From Planctomycetales bacterium (lineage in GTDB: Bacteria > Planctomycetota > Planctomycetia > Isosphaerales > Isosphaeraceae), in contig DAIDHX010000053.1 in assembly GCA_027451885.1 (NCBI GenBank), positions 1-48,196 on the forward strand: a stretch of 48,196 nt of DNA, given 5' to 3'. This document shows positions 34,396 through 42,802 of the stretch, piece by piece; position 1 is the stretch's first letter; each line of letters opens with the position of its first letter. Under the pieces are notes generated by a model that did no database searches, had not been told where the DNA came from, and worked only from the letters and a program-made list of their open reading frames with translations. The translations under genes were made by a program, and so were the position numbers.

Positions 34396-35319
34396 ATGGG
34401 CATCCAGGACCGCGACTATTACAGACGCGCGACGAGCGGGTCGCTGTGGTGGCAGGCTGTACCTCCTGTCACCCGCGGCATTATTGTCGTCAACGTCGTC
34501 GTTTTTCTGCTCCAGCAGGTCTCACGCGATCAGGCGTTCACACTCCTTGACTGGTTCGCCGCCTCGGTGGATGGCACGTTCCACCACATGCGGCTCTGGC
34601 AGCTTCTGACCGCGACGTTTCTCCACGGCGGCCTCTATCACATCCTGGGGAACATGTACTTCCTCTGGATTGTGGGCCGCGAGATGGAGTCGATTCACGG
34701 CTCGCGCGACTTCCTCGCCTTTTATCTTTCCGCCGCCGTCCTAAGCACCCTCGCCTGGTTGCTCATTCAAGACTACAACGGCAACCCCGCGCCGATGATC
34801 GGCGCATCGGGGGCTGTCTTCGCGGTCGTCACGCTCTACACGCTCTATTACCCGACCCGCGAAATGCTCTTCATGTTCTGGATCCCCATGCCCATGTGGA
34901 TGGTGCTGGCGATCTGCCTGATCTTCCCCTACGTGCCTGGATTTAGCTCAGGGCGGATCGCGGTCGAGGCGCACCTCGCGGGCGCTGTCTACGGCTGGCT
35001 TTACAAGCAATTTGATCTGCGGCTCTCGCGATTGCTTGCGGCGGGGCGGTTCCGGCCCCGGCTGCGCGTCGTCTCGCCCGATCGGGAATCACCCCGGCCG
35101 CGTCCTTCCGCGACCGCGTGGACCACTTCGAGCCCCGCGGCCGAGACCGCCGCCAAGCCGAGTGTCGCCGTGGCGACCGAGGAACAATTAAACGCCCGGG
35201 TGGATGATATCCTGGCCAAGATCGCGCGCGAGGGGCGGGGTTCACTCACCGAGGAAGAACAGCGCATCCTTCAGGAAGCGAGCCGAAGGGCCCAGCTCAG
35301 GCGGAGCGATCGGCTGTGA
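34396..35319 (+). CDS. Rhomboid-family intramembrane serine protease
   Basis: The 307-residue protein has six predicted membrane segments over residues 30-215, then a soluble Pro/Ser/Ala-rich tail with a C-terminal helix (EEQLNARVDDILAKIAREGR). The catalytic dyad is present: S138 in IGASGAVFAVVTLY and H193 in VEAHLAGAVYGWLY. N86 in HILGNMYFLWIVG is the oxyanion residue. The tail's VDDILAKIAREGRGSLTEEE ending with a helix is commonly attached to planctomycete and other bacterial rhomboids. ATG at 34396 is chosen since the frame upstream to 34204 has no homology. The stop overlaps the GTG start of the next gene by four bases, implying coupled translation. The substrate is unknown. Confidence 0.93.
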   Translation: MGIQDRDYYRRATSGSLWWQAVPPVTRGIIVVNVVVFLLQQVSRDQAFTLLDWFAASVDGTFHHMRLWQLLTATFLHGGLYHILGNMYFLWIVGREMESIHGSRDFLAFYLSAAVLSTLAWLLIQDYNGNPAPMIGASGAVFAVVTLYTLYYPTREMLFMFWIPMPMWMVLAICLIFPYVPGFSSGRIAVEAHLAGAVYGWLYKQFDLRLSRLLAAGRFRPRLRVVSPDRESPRPRPSATAWTTSSPAAETAAKPSVAVATEEQLNARVDDILAKIAREGRGSLTEEEQRILQEASRRAQLRRSDRL

Positions 35320-35804
35320 TCTTTGAAGCGGGATCGACCATTCTCGTCCGCCACGCGGAGCCTCGCGACCAGGCGGCCGTCGTGGAGTTCAACCGTCTCC
35401 TGGCATTCGAGACTGAGTCCAAGACGCTCGACCCGCGCGTGCTTGTGCTCGGCGTGATCCAGGCGCTCTCTGACCCGGACCGTTGCCGCTACTGGGTCGC
35501 CGAGCTCGAGCCCCAGGGGGTGATCGTGGGCCAGGCCGCGGTCACCCGCGAATGGAGCGACTGGCGCAACGGCTGGATCTGGTGGCTCCAGAGCGTCTTC
35601 GTGGCCAAGCCCGCACGCGGCCGCGGCGTCTTCAAACGACTCTTCCAGCAGATCCGCACCGAGGCCGAAAACGACCCCTCCGCCATCGGGCTGCGACTCT
35701 ACGTCGAACAGCAAAACCACAGGGCCCAGCAGGTTTATCAGAATCTCGGCATGCAGCCCGGCGGTTACCACGTCTACGAGGATCTGTTTCGGATCAAGCA
35801 CTAG
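35316..35804 (+). CDS. GNAT-family N-acetyltransferase
   Basis: The 162-residue product starts GTG at 35316, overlapping the rhomboid stop (GTGA). It has the GNAT fold: a first strand ILVRHAEPRDQAAVVEFNRL, the central IWWLQSVFVAKPARGRGVFK with the acetyl-CoA pyrophosphate-binding RGRGV loop (motif A), and LRLYVEQQNHRAQQVYQNLG followed by MQPGGYHVYEDLF (motif B). The acceptor substrate cannot be read from the sequence; relatives include amino-acid and protein N-acetyltransferases. The overlap with the rhomboid gene suggests coordinated expression, not necessarily a shared function. Confidence 0.88.
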   Translation: MIFEAGSTILVRHAEPRDQAAVVEFNRLLAFETESKTLDPRVLVLGVIQALSDPDRCRYWVAELEPQGVIVGQAAVTREWSDWRNGWIWWLQSVFVAKPARGRGVFKRLFQQIRTEAENDPSAIGLRLYVEQQNHRAQQVYQNLGMQPGGYHVYEDLFRIKH

Positions 35805-35834
35805 CGGATGCTCTTGGCCGCGAGCGCGGTTGCC

Positions 35835-35856
35835 CCGGATCTCCTGCCTGATCCGG
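35835..35856. terminator. Possible hairpin between convergent genes
   Basis: A perfect 7-base inverted repeat (CCGGATC at 35835-35841, GATCCGG at 35850-35856) with an 8-base loop lies between the convergent GNAT and regulatory-repeat genes. There is no T-run on either strand, so it could be only an RNA 3' end stabiliser. Confidence 0.3.
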
Positions 35857-35864
35857 CCTGTGCG

Positions 35865-37577
35865 TCATTGTGCCCCGCTCGCCTCCGTCAGTTTGACGTT
35901 CCACTCCGCCCTGCGCTCGTCTGGCAGATGCACGCGCGAGACAACCGGCCGGTAGCCAGCCGCACGGACGCGGAGGACGATTTCGCGGCGGCCCCGCCAG
36001 TCAACCGTGCCATGGTAAAAACCCGGCAGCCTGCCCCGCGCATACGCCAGCTCCCACCGGGACTGGCCGGTGGCGGGATCGACCGAGAGGATCTCCGCAA
36101 CGGGTTTCTCGATCAAGGTGTTCGTCCTGGCATCGCGCACCGAACCCCAGAAGGTGAAGGTCTCCCTCAGAGAGATCGGAAGTGTTTTATCCTCCCCGGG
36201 CGTGAGCAAACGCCCCTGGTCGTAACTGTCTGAAGCAACGTAGACCCATGCCTTGATGGGATCTCCCGGCGCCTGGGTCCATTTGAAGTGACCTTCGTCG
36301 TCGGTTGCAACCGCGGCGCCGAGGGCGACGTAGCCGCGAAATGAGCCAAACGCCACGCGCGCGCCCGGCACCGGCCTGCCCTGGTCGTCGACCACGCGCC
36401 CATGCAGAACGCTCGCCCGTCTGAGCTGGAAGCGCACCGCTCGATCATCGGTCGACGCCGCGATGACCTCAAGCCCGGGCGCGAAGTCGCGCGCAACCAC
36501 CTGGACCACCGCCGCGGCCCTGCGCACGTTCGCAAAGGCAAAACGCCCGTGGTCATCCGAGCGCGTGCGCGCAACGACCTGATTCTTGATGTTCGGCAGG
36601 CTCGCGTCGAAGAGCGTGATCTCCGCCCCAGCGATCGGGCGCCCGGCCTCGTCGTGAACCGCGCCCGAGACCTTGACTCCACGGCTCAGGGCCACCGTCT
36701 CGTGGAACGTCCGCAACAGCTCGATCGGGCGATCCCCCGGCGAAAAGCCGCTGGCCTTCGCCCGATAGGAATAGGTTCCAGGGGGGGTATCGTCGACGAG
36801 CGTGGGATGCGTGACCATGAGTCTCGCGTATTCGGTCCCGCGAAAGCCGCGGCAGCGCCACTGGCCACGCGAGTCGGTCACGGTATCGAGCCAGCTTGCC
36901 GCCTCATTGTCTGCCTTGAGCTCGCCCAAGACCGCGTAGATCCACACGCGGGCGCCCGCCACGGCCAGGCCACGATCGTCGACCACGATTCCGCCGAACG
37001 TCTCCTCACTGGGGTTGAGCGAGACCTTCAAGGTACGCGGAACCTTCCGCCCGACGGGGCAGTTGTCAGGCGCGAATGCGAACGTCTGCTGGATGTAACC
37101 GTCGGTCCAGATCTGGAGCCAGAGGTCGCGCGTGCTCGGATCCCGGGCGGGCACGAGCCGCGCGTGTCCATTCTGGTCGGTCAGGATCACGTCCTCGAGT
37201 CGGTAAGGCGAGCGCCTGATGCGGGCGTTTGCCAGGGGAAGTCCGGTGTCGCCGGCCACGACCTCGATCGCGAGCGAGTCAGGCGCGGGTTCCACCGCCG
37301 CGACTTTCGCCACGCCAGCCGTGGGCCGGGGCGGGACGCCGGGTCCGGCGGCCTGCGAGCCCGCGACCTGGATCATCCCCAGCGTGGCCGCGACGGCGAG
37401 GATCGCGCCCGAGCACAGGACGCGCACCACGCGCGGGGAGCGGCAACGGGGAAGGCCGGCGGCAGACCCGATCCGTTCGAGCCGTTGCTCAAGCTGGGCC
37501 GAGTTGTCCCGGAAAAACGCAATCGCAAGCGCTGGCCGCGACCGCCGATCCTGAGCAAAATGTAAGCGCATGATCAT
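35865..37577 (-). CDS. Partial duplicate of the M56 sensor: membrane-anchored carboxypeptidase-regulatory-like repeat protein
   Basis: The 570-residue product begins MIMRLHFAQDRRSRPALAIA and keeps only the last part of the M56 peptidase module (QLEQRLERIGSAAGLPRCRS), a membrane span (GAILAVAATLGMIQVA) and then about five carboxypeptidase-regulatory-like (CarboxypepD_reg / Ig-like) repeats. The repeats carry tags such as GGIVVDDRGLAVAGARVWIY, SGAVHDEAGRPIAGAEITL and HGRVVDDQGRPVPGARVAF. The HExxH motif is absent. Its start overlaps the upstream M56 gene stop by four bases (ATGA), which implies translational coupling. Ninety-four bases around the membrane span are identical to the upstream gene, so it arose by partial tandem duplication or was homogenised by gene conversion. 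It probably acts as an accessory periplasmic binding partner. Confidence 0.82.
   Translation of the reverse strand: MIMRLHFAQDRRSRPALAIAFFRDNSAQLEQRLERIGSAAGLPRCRSPRVVRVLCSGAILAVAATLGMIQVAGSQAAGPGVPPRPTAGVAKVAAVEPAPDSLAIEVVAGDTGLPLANARIRRSPYRLEDVILTDQNGHARLVPARDPSTRDLWLQIWTDGYIQQTFAFAPDNCPVGRKVPRTLKVSLNPSEETFGGIVVDDRGLAVAGARVWIYAVLGELKADNEAASWLDTVTDSRGQWRCRGFRGTEYARLMVTHPTLVDDTPPGTYSYRAKASGFSPGDRPIELLRTFHETVALSRGVKVSGAVHDEAGRPIAGAEITLFDASLPNIKNQVVARTRSDDHGRFAFANVRRAAAVVQVVARDFAPGLEVIAASTDDRAVRFQLRRASVLHGRVVDDQGRPVPGARVAFGSFRGYVALGAAVATDDEGHFKWTQAPGDPIKAWVYVASDSYDQGRLLTPGEDKTLPISLRETFTFWGSVRDARTNTLIEKPVAEILSVDPATGQSRWELAYARGRLPGFYHGTVDWRGRREIVLRVRAAGYRPVVSRVHLPDERRAEWNVKLTEASGAQ
37369..37462 (-). 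repeat. 94-bp direct repeat, copy 1
   Basis: This stretch is identical base for base to 40125-40218, in the same orientation and reading frame. It encodes the Arg/Cys-rich PRCRSPRVVRVLCSG segment and the membrane span in the partial duplicate. Flanking sequence diverges quickly on both sides. Confidence 0.9.
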
Positions 37578-40500
37578 AATCCTGCGCGTGTTGGAGAAGG
37601 TTGCTTTCTTCTGGGCTCAGGCCTGAGCAACCCCAGGTCGACAGGATCGCGCTCGTGGCCGGAATCCCCCTCAGGAACCGTGAATTTCAGGGAAAGATGC
37701 GCAACACGGTCCGGCGTGGGCGGCCCACCCACGAAGCGATCCGCGCTATAGATCAGGCGAAGCTCGTAGTCTCCAGGGGGCACATCGGCCACACGCAGCA
37801 CGCCGTCGCGATCGAGCCCGTACTGCCGGAAAGTGTAAGACTTCTGGCGGTAGGCGTGACCCTCCGGAGAAGCCCACCATTTGTGCGCCCATTGACTCGC
37901 GGCCTCATCCCATCGTTGGGCCATGGACTCGGGATAGGGGATGAGGGGTTGAACGCTTTCAATCTGGAAGTTCGAATTCTTGATGTAGTCGCCCCGCGGA
38001 TCGAACCCGTCCGGCAGGGCGATGTGTGCCACGATCGGTCTGCCGTTGCCTCCCACGACCACCTTGCTGGTCTCGCCAGGCACGACTGTGACAAGGGTGC
38101 CACTTGTGCGCCAGTGGGGCCTGTCGAGCCTCGTGCCGAACGCACGCGCCACGCGCACATCGCCTGGCATCACGTGCTCGAACGCGAATCGGCCCTCGTT
38201 GTCGGTGGTCGTCTCTCTCGAGTCGTCGAGGTACGGAGTGTCGAGGAATCGGAGCGCGTCGGTCTGGTATTGAATTGTCGCGTGTCCGACCACTCCAGCG
38301 CCCGCGCGTGCCACACCCTCGATCCGCCCCCAGGGTGCGGTGGCGACGACGGGTTTCGCTTCGAACGCCTTGCGCGATGCTCTCCCGAAAAAGTCGGGGT
38401 GAGCAACCACGACGGAGAAATAACGCCCTCGCGGGTCAGGATCACGCGTGAGCTTGAAGCGCCCCTCGGCGTCGGTCGTCGCCACGGCCTGCTCCGGCGT
38501 GGCGTTGATCCTGCCGTTTGCGATCACCAGCATCGGGTGGTCCGCGGCTGTTCCCATGGGAATCGGATAGGCGATCGCGACCTGGGCGTTCGCGAGCGGC
38601 TTGCCGTCCGGGCGCAGGGCCGTGCCTTCCAACACGGCTTCGGTTGGCGTGTCGTGTCTGATCATCGAAACGTTGTAGGCGAGCTGGTCATGATTCGCGT
38701 CCAGGATTGGCGACTCGTACACGTCATATCCCATGGCTCGGATCTGGATGCGAAACCTGGGGTGCTGGTCCGGGTCGATGCGGGCCTCGAGCCGTGCGTT
38801 CGCCACTGTGACGCGCTCTGCGAATCGCCACCGCCAGCCTCCCTGGCCGTCGGGCTCGCCGAGGCTCGCCTCGGCCTGCTCGATCGGCGCCTTCGTCCTG
38901 GCGTCGATCACCTTGCCTGCGAGCGTGATCTTACGTGCGAGCTTGAAGTTCGCTGGAATTCCCGCGCGAACGGTTTCGCCGAACTTGGTCTCATATCCAG
39001 CCGCTCCCACGGCGAGAACGACCGGCTCGCTGGGGGCATCGTCCCAGCGAAATCGGCCGTCGCGGCCCGTCCAGAATCGCAAGCTCGGCCACGGGTTGCC
39101 TTTCCAGGTGCGAACGACGACCACTGCCCCTTCGATCGGTCTGCCCCGAGGATCCACGACCTGGCCGGAGAGAACCGAAGGCGGAGCCAGCGTGATCTGT
39201 AGGTCCGACGTACTCCTTTCCGCGGTCATGAGCAATTGCGAGGGCGCATGCCCCTTCGCGGTTGCCAGAATCACCACACGCGTGGGCCGCACGTGCGGAA
39301 GCTCGTATCGCCCCTCGGCATCGGTGGTTGTGCGGTCGAGATCCTCATCGGAAACCGGGCCGAGCTGGGCAGCCTCGAACCAGCACACCAACGCCCCCGC
39401 GATCGGCTTGCCCTGGGGATCGACCACGCGACCCGAAAGCCTGACTCCCCGCGCCATCACCTGCACGTCAGTGAAGTCGCGGAGCGGTTTCATGGCCGCG
39501 GCATGCACCCCATCCCCATGGGGGCGATCATGCCATCCATACTCGCTCAGGTAATCAGGATGAAAGAGGCTCAGATTCGCGTAGACCATGTTACGGAAAC
39601 AACGCAGCCGCCATTCACCCTTTGCGTCTGTGCGCGTTCCGACCTCATAGGCGAGTTCCTCCCTGGCCTGTCGCCCGTTCGGTCCCAGCTTTCCAGAGAC
39701 TTCCACGCGTGCGCCCACAATGGGATCGCCCTGCTCGTCGACAACCTTGCCACCCAGCGTCTCGGTCGCGGGGAAAAGCGTGATGGTCTTCTCGCGAACA
39801 GCCTCGTCCTTGCCGTTCCTGGTGACGAAGAGGACGTGCTGCTGCTGAACGAAACCATCCGCCCAGACGTCGATCGAGACCCTGTTCGGAAAGCGCCTGC
39901 TGCGGAGATCGACCCGAATCTTGCCGTCGCGGTCACCCGCGACGAGCGGTCGGTGATCATCGATGGACAGCCGTGCCTGGGGATTTGCGATCGGCTTGCC
40001 AGTGTCGCCGGCCACAACCTCGACCACGATTTCGGCAGGCGTATCGGCCCTGGATGTCTCGTTTTCGGTTCCCGACGATGCTCGAGCCGGCTCCTGAGTT
40101 TCACCGGCCGATGAGCGTGCGACGTGGATCATCCCCAGCGTGGCCGCGACGGCGAGGATCGCGCCCGAGCACAGGACGCGCACCACGCGCGGGGAGCGGC
40201 AACGGGGAAGGCCGGCGGTGGAGCGAATCCTTTCAAGCCTCTGTTTGAGCTGGGTTGCCCGTGCCATGGCCATGCCGATCGCGGGCTCGCGTTTGCGAAC
40301 GAGGCCGCCAGCGACCTCGAGCAGGCAGTCGCGGTAGACGGCCGAACCGAGCGTGTGAACGCAAAGGGCGTCGCAGGCCAGCTCACGCGCGGCGGATGTG
40401 ACGGGGCCGAGCATCCAGACCAGGGGCTGCGGCCAGTAGAGCGCCTGGACCAGCTTGCGCACCAGGTTCCAGGCGTAGTCGGCCCGGCTGATGTGCGCGA

Positions 40501-41212
40501 GCTCGTGCAAGAGCACGGCGTCGATGGCGGAGTCCGAGGCCTGAATGAGGAGCGGCTCGGGGAGAACGATCGCGGGCCGGAACCAGCCCATGACGATCGG
40601 CACGGAAACATCTGTTGAAGCGAGCAGCGAGACGGGTTGTTCGATCGCAAGCTGGCCGCGGAAGCGTGAGAGCGCCTGGGCCCAGCGCGGGTTGTTAACG
40701 GTCGTGGCCGAGCGCCTGAGGCGTTCGACGGTCGCGATGGCGACGGCCAGTCGCAGGAGCAAAAGCGCGAGCCCCGCCAGGTAGCAGGCGACAAAAACGG
40801 CGGCGAGCGAGATTGGCCTGGAGGCCGTGGAGTCTGCGCGTGCGGTCACGGCCGGCGGTGCGGCAGGTACCGCGGCGGGAACGTCTGGGATCACGCGTGG
40901 TCGAGGCAAGAGACCCGCGCTCCGCGGACTGATCGGCGCCTGAGGTGCGATGGCTGGAGCGCTCGCGGCCGGCGCAGCGCTCGGGGCGGGAATCCAGACG
41001 GTGAGCCTGGGTGCGCTCCAGAGCGAAAGCGGCAAGAGCAAAAGCCCGATGAGGCAGGCATTCCAGACCACGGATTGAACGACTGCCCGTTTGCGGCCGA
41101 GCGCGAAATGCGCCCCAAGCGCGACCGCCAGAAACGCGCCGCCACGGCAGAACAGCTCAGCCGCCAACGTCGCCCAGGGGCCGGACCAGACAGGAGCGGA
41201 GAGCGCAAACAT
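37574..41212 (-). CDS. BlaR1-like M56 metallopeptidase with carboxypeptidase-regulatory-like repeats instead of a penicillin sensor
   Basis: The 1212-residue protein starts two bases after the blaI stop. Its first 365 residues are an M56 peptidase: membrane spans near 10-35, 40-65 and 165-195, the zinc site LLHELAHISRADYAWNLV (HExxH near 233-237) with SAARELACDALCVHTLGS (third ligand), and a last span GAILAVAATLGMIHVA. In BlaR1 and MecR1 the outer part is a penicillin-binding domain; here it is about 840 residues of carboxypeptidase-regulatory/Ig-like repeats (tags such as GGKVVDEQGDPIVGARVEV, SGRVVDPQGKPIAGALVCW, SGQVVDPRGRPIEGAVVVV). It likely senses an extracellular or envelope signal and cleaves or inactivates the BlaI-type repressor. 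The ligand is unknown. The ending overlaps the start of the partial duplicate. Confidence 0.88.
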   Translation of the reverse strand: MFALSAPVWSGPWATLAAELFCRGGAFLAVALGAHFALGRKRAVVQSVVWNACLIGLLLLPLSLWSAPRLTVWIPAPSAAPAASAPAIAPQAPISPRSAGLLPRPRVIPDVPAAVPAAPPAVTARADSTASRPISLAAVFVACYLAGLALLLLRLAVAIATVERLRRSATTVNNPRWAQALSRFRGQLAIEQPVSLLASTDVSVPIVMGWFRPAIVLPEPLLIQASDSAIDAVLLHELAHISRADYAWNLVRKLVQALYWPQPLVWMLGPVTSAARELACDALCVHTLGSAVYRDCLLEVAGGLVRKREPAIGMAMARATQLKQRLERIRSTAGLPRCRSPRVVRVLCSGAILAVAATLGMIHVARSSAGETQEPARASSGTENETSRADTPAEIVVEVVAGDTGKPIANPQARLSIDDHRPLVAGDRDGKIRVDLRSRRFPNRVSIDVWADGFVQQQHVLFVTRNGKDEAVREKTITLFPATETLGGKVVDEQGDPIVGARVEVSGKLGPNGRQAREELAYEVGTRTDAKGEWRLRCFRNMVYANLSLFHPDYLSEYGWHDRPHGDGVHAAAMKPLRDFTDVQVMARGVRLSGRVVDPQGKPIAGALVCWFEAAQLGPVSDEDLDRTTTDAEGRYELPHVRPTRVVILATAKGHAPSQLLMTAERSTSDLQITLAPPSVLSGQVVDPRGRPIEGAVVVVRTWKGNPWPSLRFWTGRDGRFRWDDAPSEPVVLAVGAAGYETKFGETVRAGIPANFKLARKITLAGKVIDARTKAPIEQAEASLGEPDGQGGWRWRFAERVTVANARLEARIDPDQHPRFRIQIRAMGYDVYESPILDANHDQLAYNVSMIRHDTPTEAVLEGTALRPDGKPLANAQVAIAYPIPMGTAADHPMLVIANGRINATPEQAVATTDAEGRFKLTRDPDPRGRYFSVVVAHPDFFGRASRKAFEAKPVVATAPWGRIEGVARAGAGVVGHATIQYQTDALRFLDTPYLDDSRETTTDNEGRFAFEHVMPGDVRVARAFGTRLDRPHWRTSGTLVTVVPGETSKVVVGGNGRPIVAHIALPDGFDPRGDYIKNSNFQIESVQPLIPYPESMAQRWDEAASQWAHKWWASPEGHAYRQKSYTFRQYGLDRDGVLRVADVPPGDYELRLIYSADRFVGGPPTPDRVAHLSLKFTVPEGDSGHERDPVDLGLLRPEPRRKQPSPTRAGL
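40125..40218 (-). repeat. 94-bp direct repeat, copy 2
   Basis: This is the copy inside the full-length M56 protease gene, identical to 37369-37462 and 2756 bases away. It covers the end of the peptidase module and the last membrane span. Confidence 0.9.
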
Positions 41213-41214
41213 GT

Positions 41215-41634
41215 TCAATCTCCAGCCCGTTTGGGCGATCGCCGAGTTCGTTTGGGAGGATTCGTCGCCGCGTCGAGCGCGCGCTGGCGGAGCAGCTCGA
41301 GCTCGGCGGGAGTGATCTTTTCGTCCTCGATCAGGCGGACGACCAGGTCGTGCGCGGAGCCGCCGAAGAACCGCGAAACCAGGTTCCAAAGCACGCTTCG
41401 CTGCACCTTCTCACGCGGCACCGCCGCCGTGTAGACAAACGCCTTGCCGCGACTCTCATGGCGGAGAAAACCCTTCGATTCAAGCGTGCGCAAGAGCGTG
41501 CGAATCGTGGAATCGTGCAGCTCCGCCGAGACCGCGCCCCGCACCTGCTCCGCCGTGGCCGCGCCGAGCGCCCAGACCGCGTCCATAACCTCGGCCTCGC
41601 GCCTCGTCAATACGTCCGCCGGCTTCCGCCCCAT
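41215..41634 (-). CDS. BlaI/MecI-family transcriptional repressor
   Basis: The 139-residue protein has a winged helix in its first 80 residues, LTRREAEVMDAVWALGAATA then EQVRGAVSAELHDSTIRTLL and RTLESKGFLRHESRGKAFVY, typical of BlaI/MecI/CopY repressors. The C-terminal dimerisation part includes SRFFGGSAHDLVVRLIED. In this family the cognate M56 peptidase cleaves the repressor and induces the operon. It is followed by the M56 gene after two bases. Two palindromic CTGTTA-type sites lie directly upstream of its start and are the likely operators, so the operon should be autoregulated. ATG at 41634 has AGGAG about six bases upstream, lying against the proximal operator. Confidence 0.93.
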   Translation of the reverse strand: MGRKPADVLTRREAEVMDAVWALGAATAEQVRGAVSAELHDSTIRTLLRTLESKGFLRHESRGKAFVYTAAVPREKVQRSVLWNLVSRFFGGSAHDLVVRLIEDEKITPAELELLRQRALDAATNPPKRTRRSPKRAGD

Positions 41635-41644
41635 CGGGAATCTC

Positions 41645-41662
41645 CTGTTATTTCTCTAACAG
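41645..41662. promoter_or_regulatory. Proximal BlaI-type operator
   Basis: A perfect inverted repeat, CTGTTA-N6-TAACAG, lies 11 bases upstream of the blaI start and overlaps its ribosome binding site. Repressor bound here would block transcription or initiation of the blaI-M56 operon. The half-site recurs at 41705-41722. Confidence 0.65.
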
Positions 41663-41704
41663 ATAGCGACGTTACTCCCCCGCCCCGCGCCCGTCAAGCA
41701 CCAA

Positions 41705-41722
41705 CTGTGGTTTTTCTAACAG
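41705..41722. promoter_or_regulatory. Distal BlaI-type operator
   Basis: This CTGTGG-N6-TAACAG site keeps four of six symmetric positions and shares the TTTCTC/TTTTTC-TAACAGAT half with the proximal site. The two sites are exactly 60 bases apart, between blaI and trpD. Confidence 0.5.
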
Positions 41723-41776
41723 ATCATGGCGGCGTCTGGGCGCCTGGAGCGATCATCTGATCACGCGGGCTGGTCG

Positions 41777-42802
41777 TTACGCGGGCTGGATGGTGCGCCA
41801 GCGTTCGAGGAGCTGGCGTACCGCGCCTGAGTCGAGCGTGCGGCTGGCAAGTTCGGCGGCGGATTTCAAGTCAGGGGCAAGGCCGGCGGTCCAGAGTGCG
41901 GCGGCGGCGTTGGCGACCAGGTAATCGCGGGCTGGGTCACGCGCGCCCTGGAAGACTGCCAGCAAACGCGCTGCGCTTTCCTGAGCGTTGTTTACGATGA
42001 GTGGTTCGATCGGGGCGGGAGCGAGCCCGAAGTCGGCGGGGGTGAAGCTCAACGTGCGGATCGCGCCCTGTTCCACGAGCCAGGCGCGGGTGCTTGTGGC
42101 GAGCGTGACCTCGTCGAGTCCATCCTCGCCGTGGACGACGAGGGCGCGTTCGAGATGTTCGAGGCGGGCGAGGACGCGGGCCATGAGCTCGGCCTGGCTT
42201 TCGAGCGAGCATCCGATGAGCTGGAATCGTGGCGAGGCGGGGTTGCAGAGCGGGCCGACGAGGTTAAAGAGGGTGCGAAACGGCAGTGCGCGGCGAACCG
42301 GGGCGATGGCGCCTAAGCCGGGGTGGAATCGCGGGGCGTGGAGGTATGCGATGCCGACGTGTTCGAGCGTGCCGAGCGGGTCGGCCGCGGCCGGGTCGGG
42401 TGCGACTCCGAGTGCTTCGAGTACATCGGAGCTGCCGGTGCGGCTCGAGGCAGCGCGGTTTCCGTGCTTGACGATCCGCGCGCCCGCCGCGGCGGCGAGG
42501 AGGGCTGCGCCCGTGGAGATGTTCAGTGTCCCGGACCGATCGCCCCCCACCCCGCAGGTGTCGATGAGGGGTGAAAACCGCGAGGCATCGAGCCGGCTCA
42601 TCCGCGACCGCACGGCATGCACGGCCCCCTCGAGCTCGTCGGCCGTGATGCCCTTCACGGCCAGCGCGGTGAGGAAGCTCGAGGTCTCGATCGCGCTTGC
42701 CTGCTGGTCGAGCAAGGCGAGCACAGCGGCCTCGGCCGTGCGCGGATCGAGCGCCTGACGGGCGGCCAGTTGTTCAAGCGCCCCAGCAATCACGCGCGTC
42801 AT
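41777..42802 (-). CDS. trpD: Anthranilate phosphoribosyltransferase
   Basis: This enzyme joins anthranilate and PRPP in tryptophan synthesis. The 341-residue product has an N-terminal helical domain (ARQALDPRTAEAAVLALLDQ), the PRPP/diphosphate loop DTCGVGGDRSGTLNISTGAA, the KHGNRAASSRTGSSDVLEAL segment that binds anthranilate and Mg, and APRFHPGLGAIAPVRRALPF with the conserved RALPFRT block followed by LVGPLCNP. It is of normal length with all motifs intact. Its start codon overlaps the stop of the upstream HtrA-like gene by four bases (ATGA), an unusual partnership; no other trp gene is nearby. It is the last gene of that pair. Confidence 0.95.
   Translation of the reverse strand: MTRVIAGALEQLAARQALDPRTAEAAVLALLDQQASAIETSSFLTALAVKGITADELEGAVHAVRSRMSRLDASRFSPLIDTCGVGGDRSGTLNISTGAALLAAAAGARIVKHGNRAASSRTGSSDVLEALGVAPDPAAADPLGTLEHVGIAYLHAPRFHPGLGAIAPVRRALPFRTLFNLVGPLCNPASPRFQLIGCSLESQAELMARVLARLEHLERALVVHGEDGLDEVTLATSTRAWLVEQGAIRTLSFTPADFGLAPAPIEPLIVNNAQESAARLLAVFQGARDPARDYLVANAAAALWTAGLAPDLKSAAELASRTLDSGAVRQLLERWRTIQPA

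Noticed and set aside
37601-39202. 533-codon plus-strand open frame
   Set aside because: Antisense to the M56 sensor repeats, with no ribosome binding site or domain.
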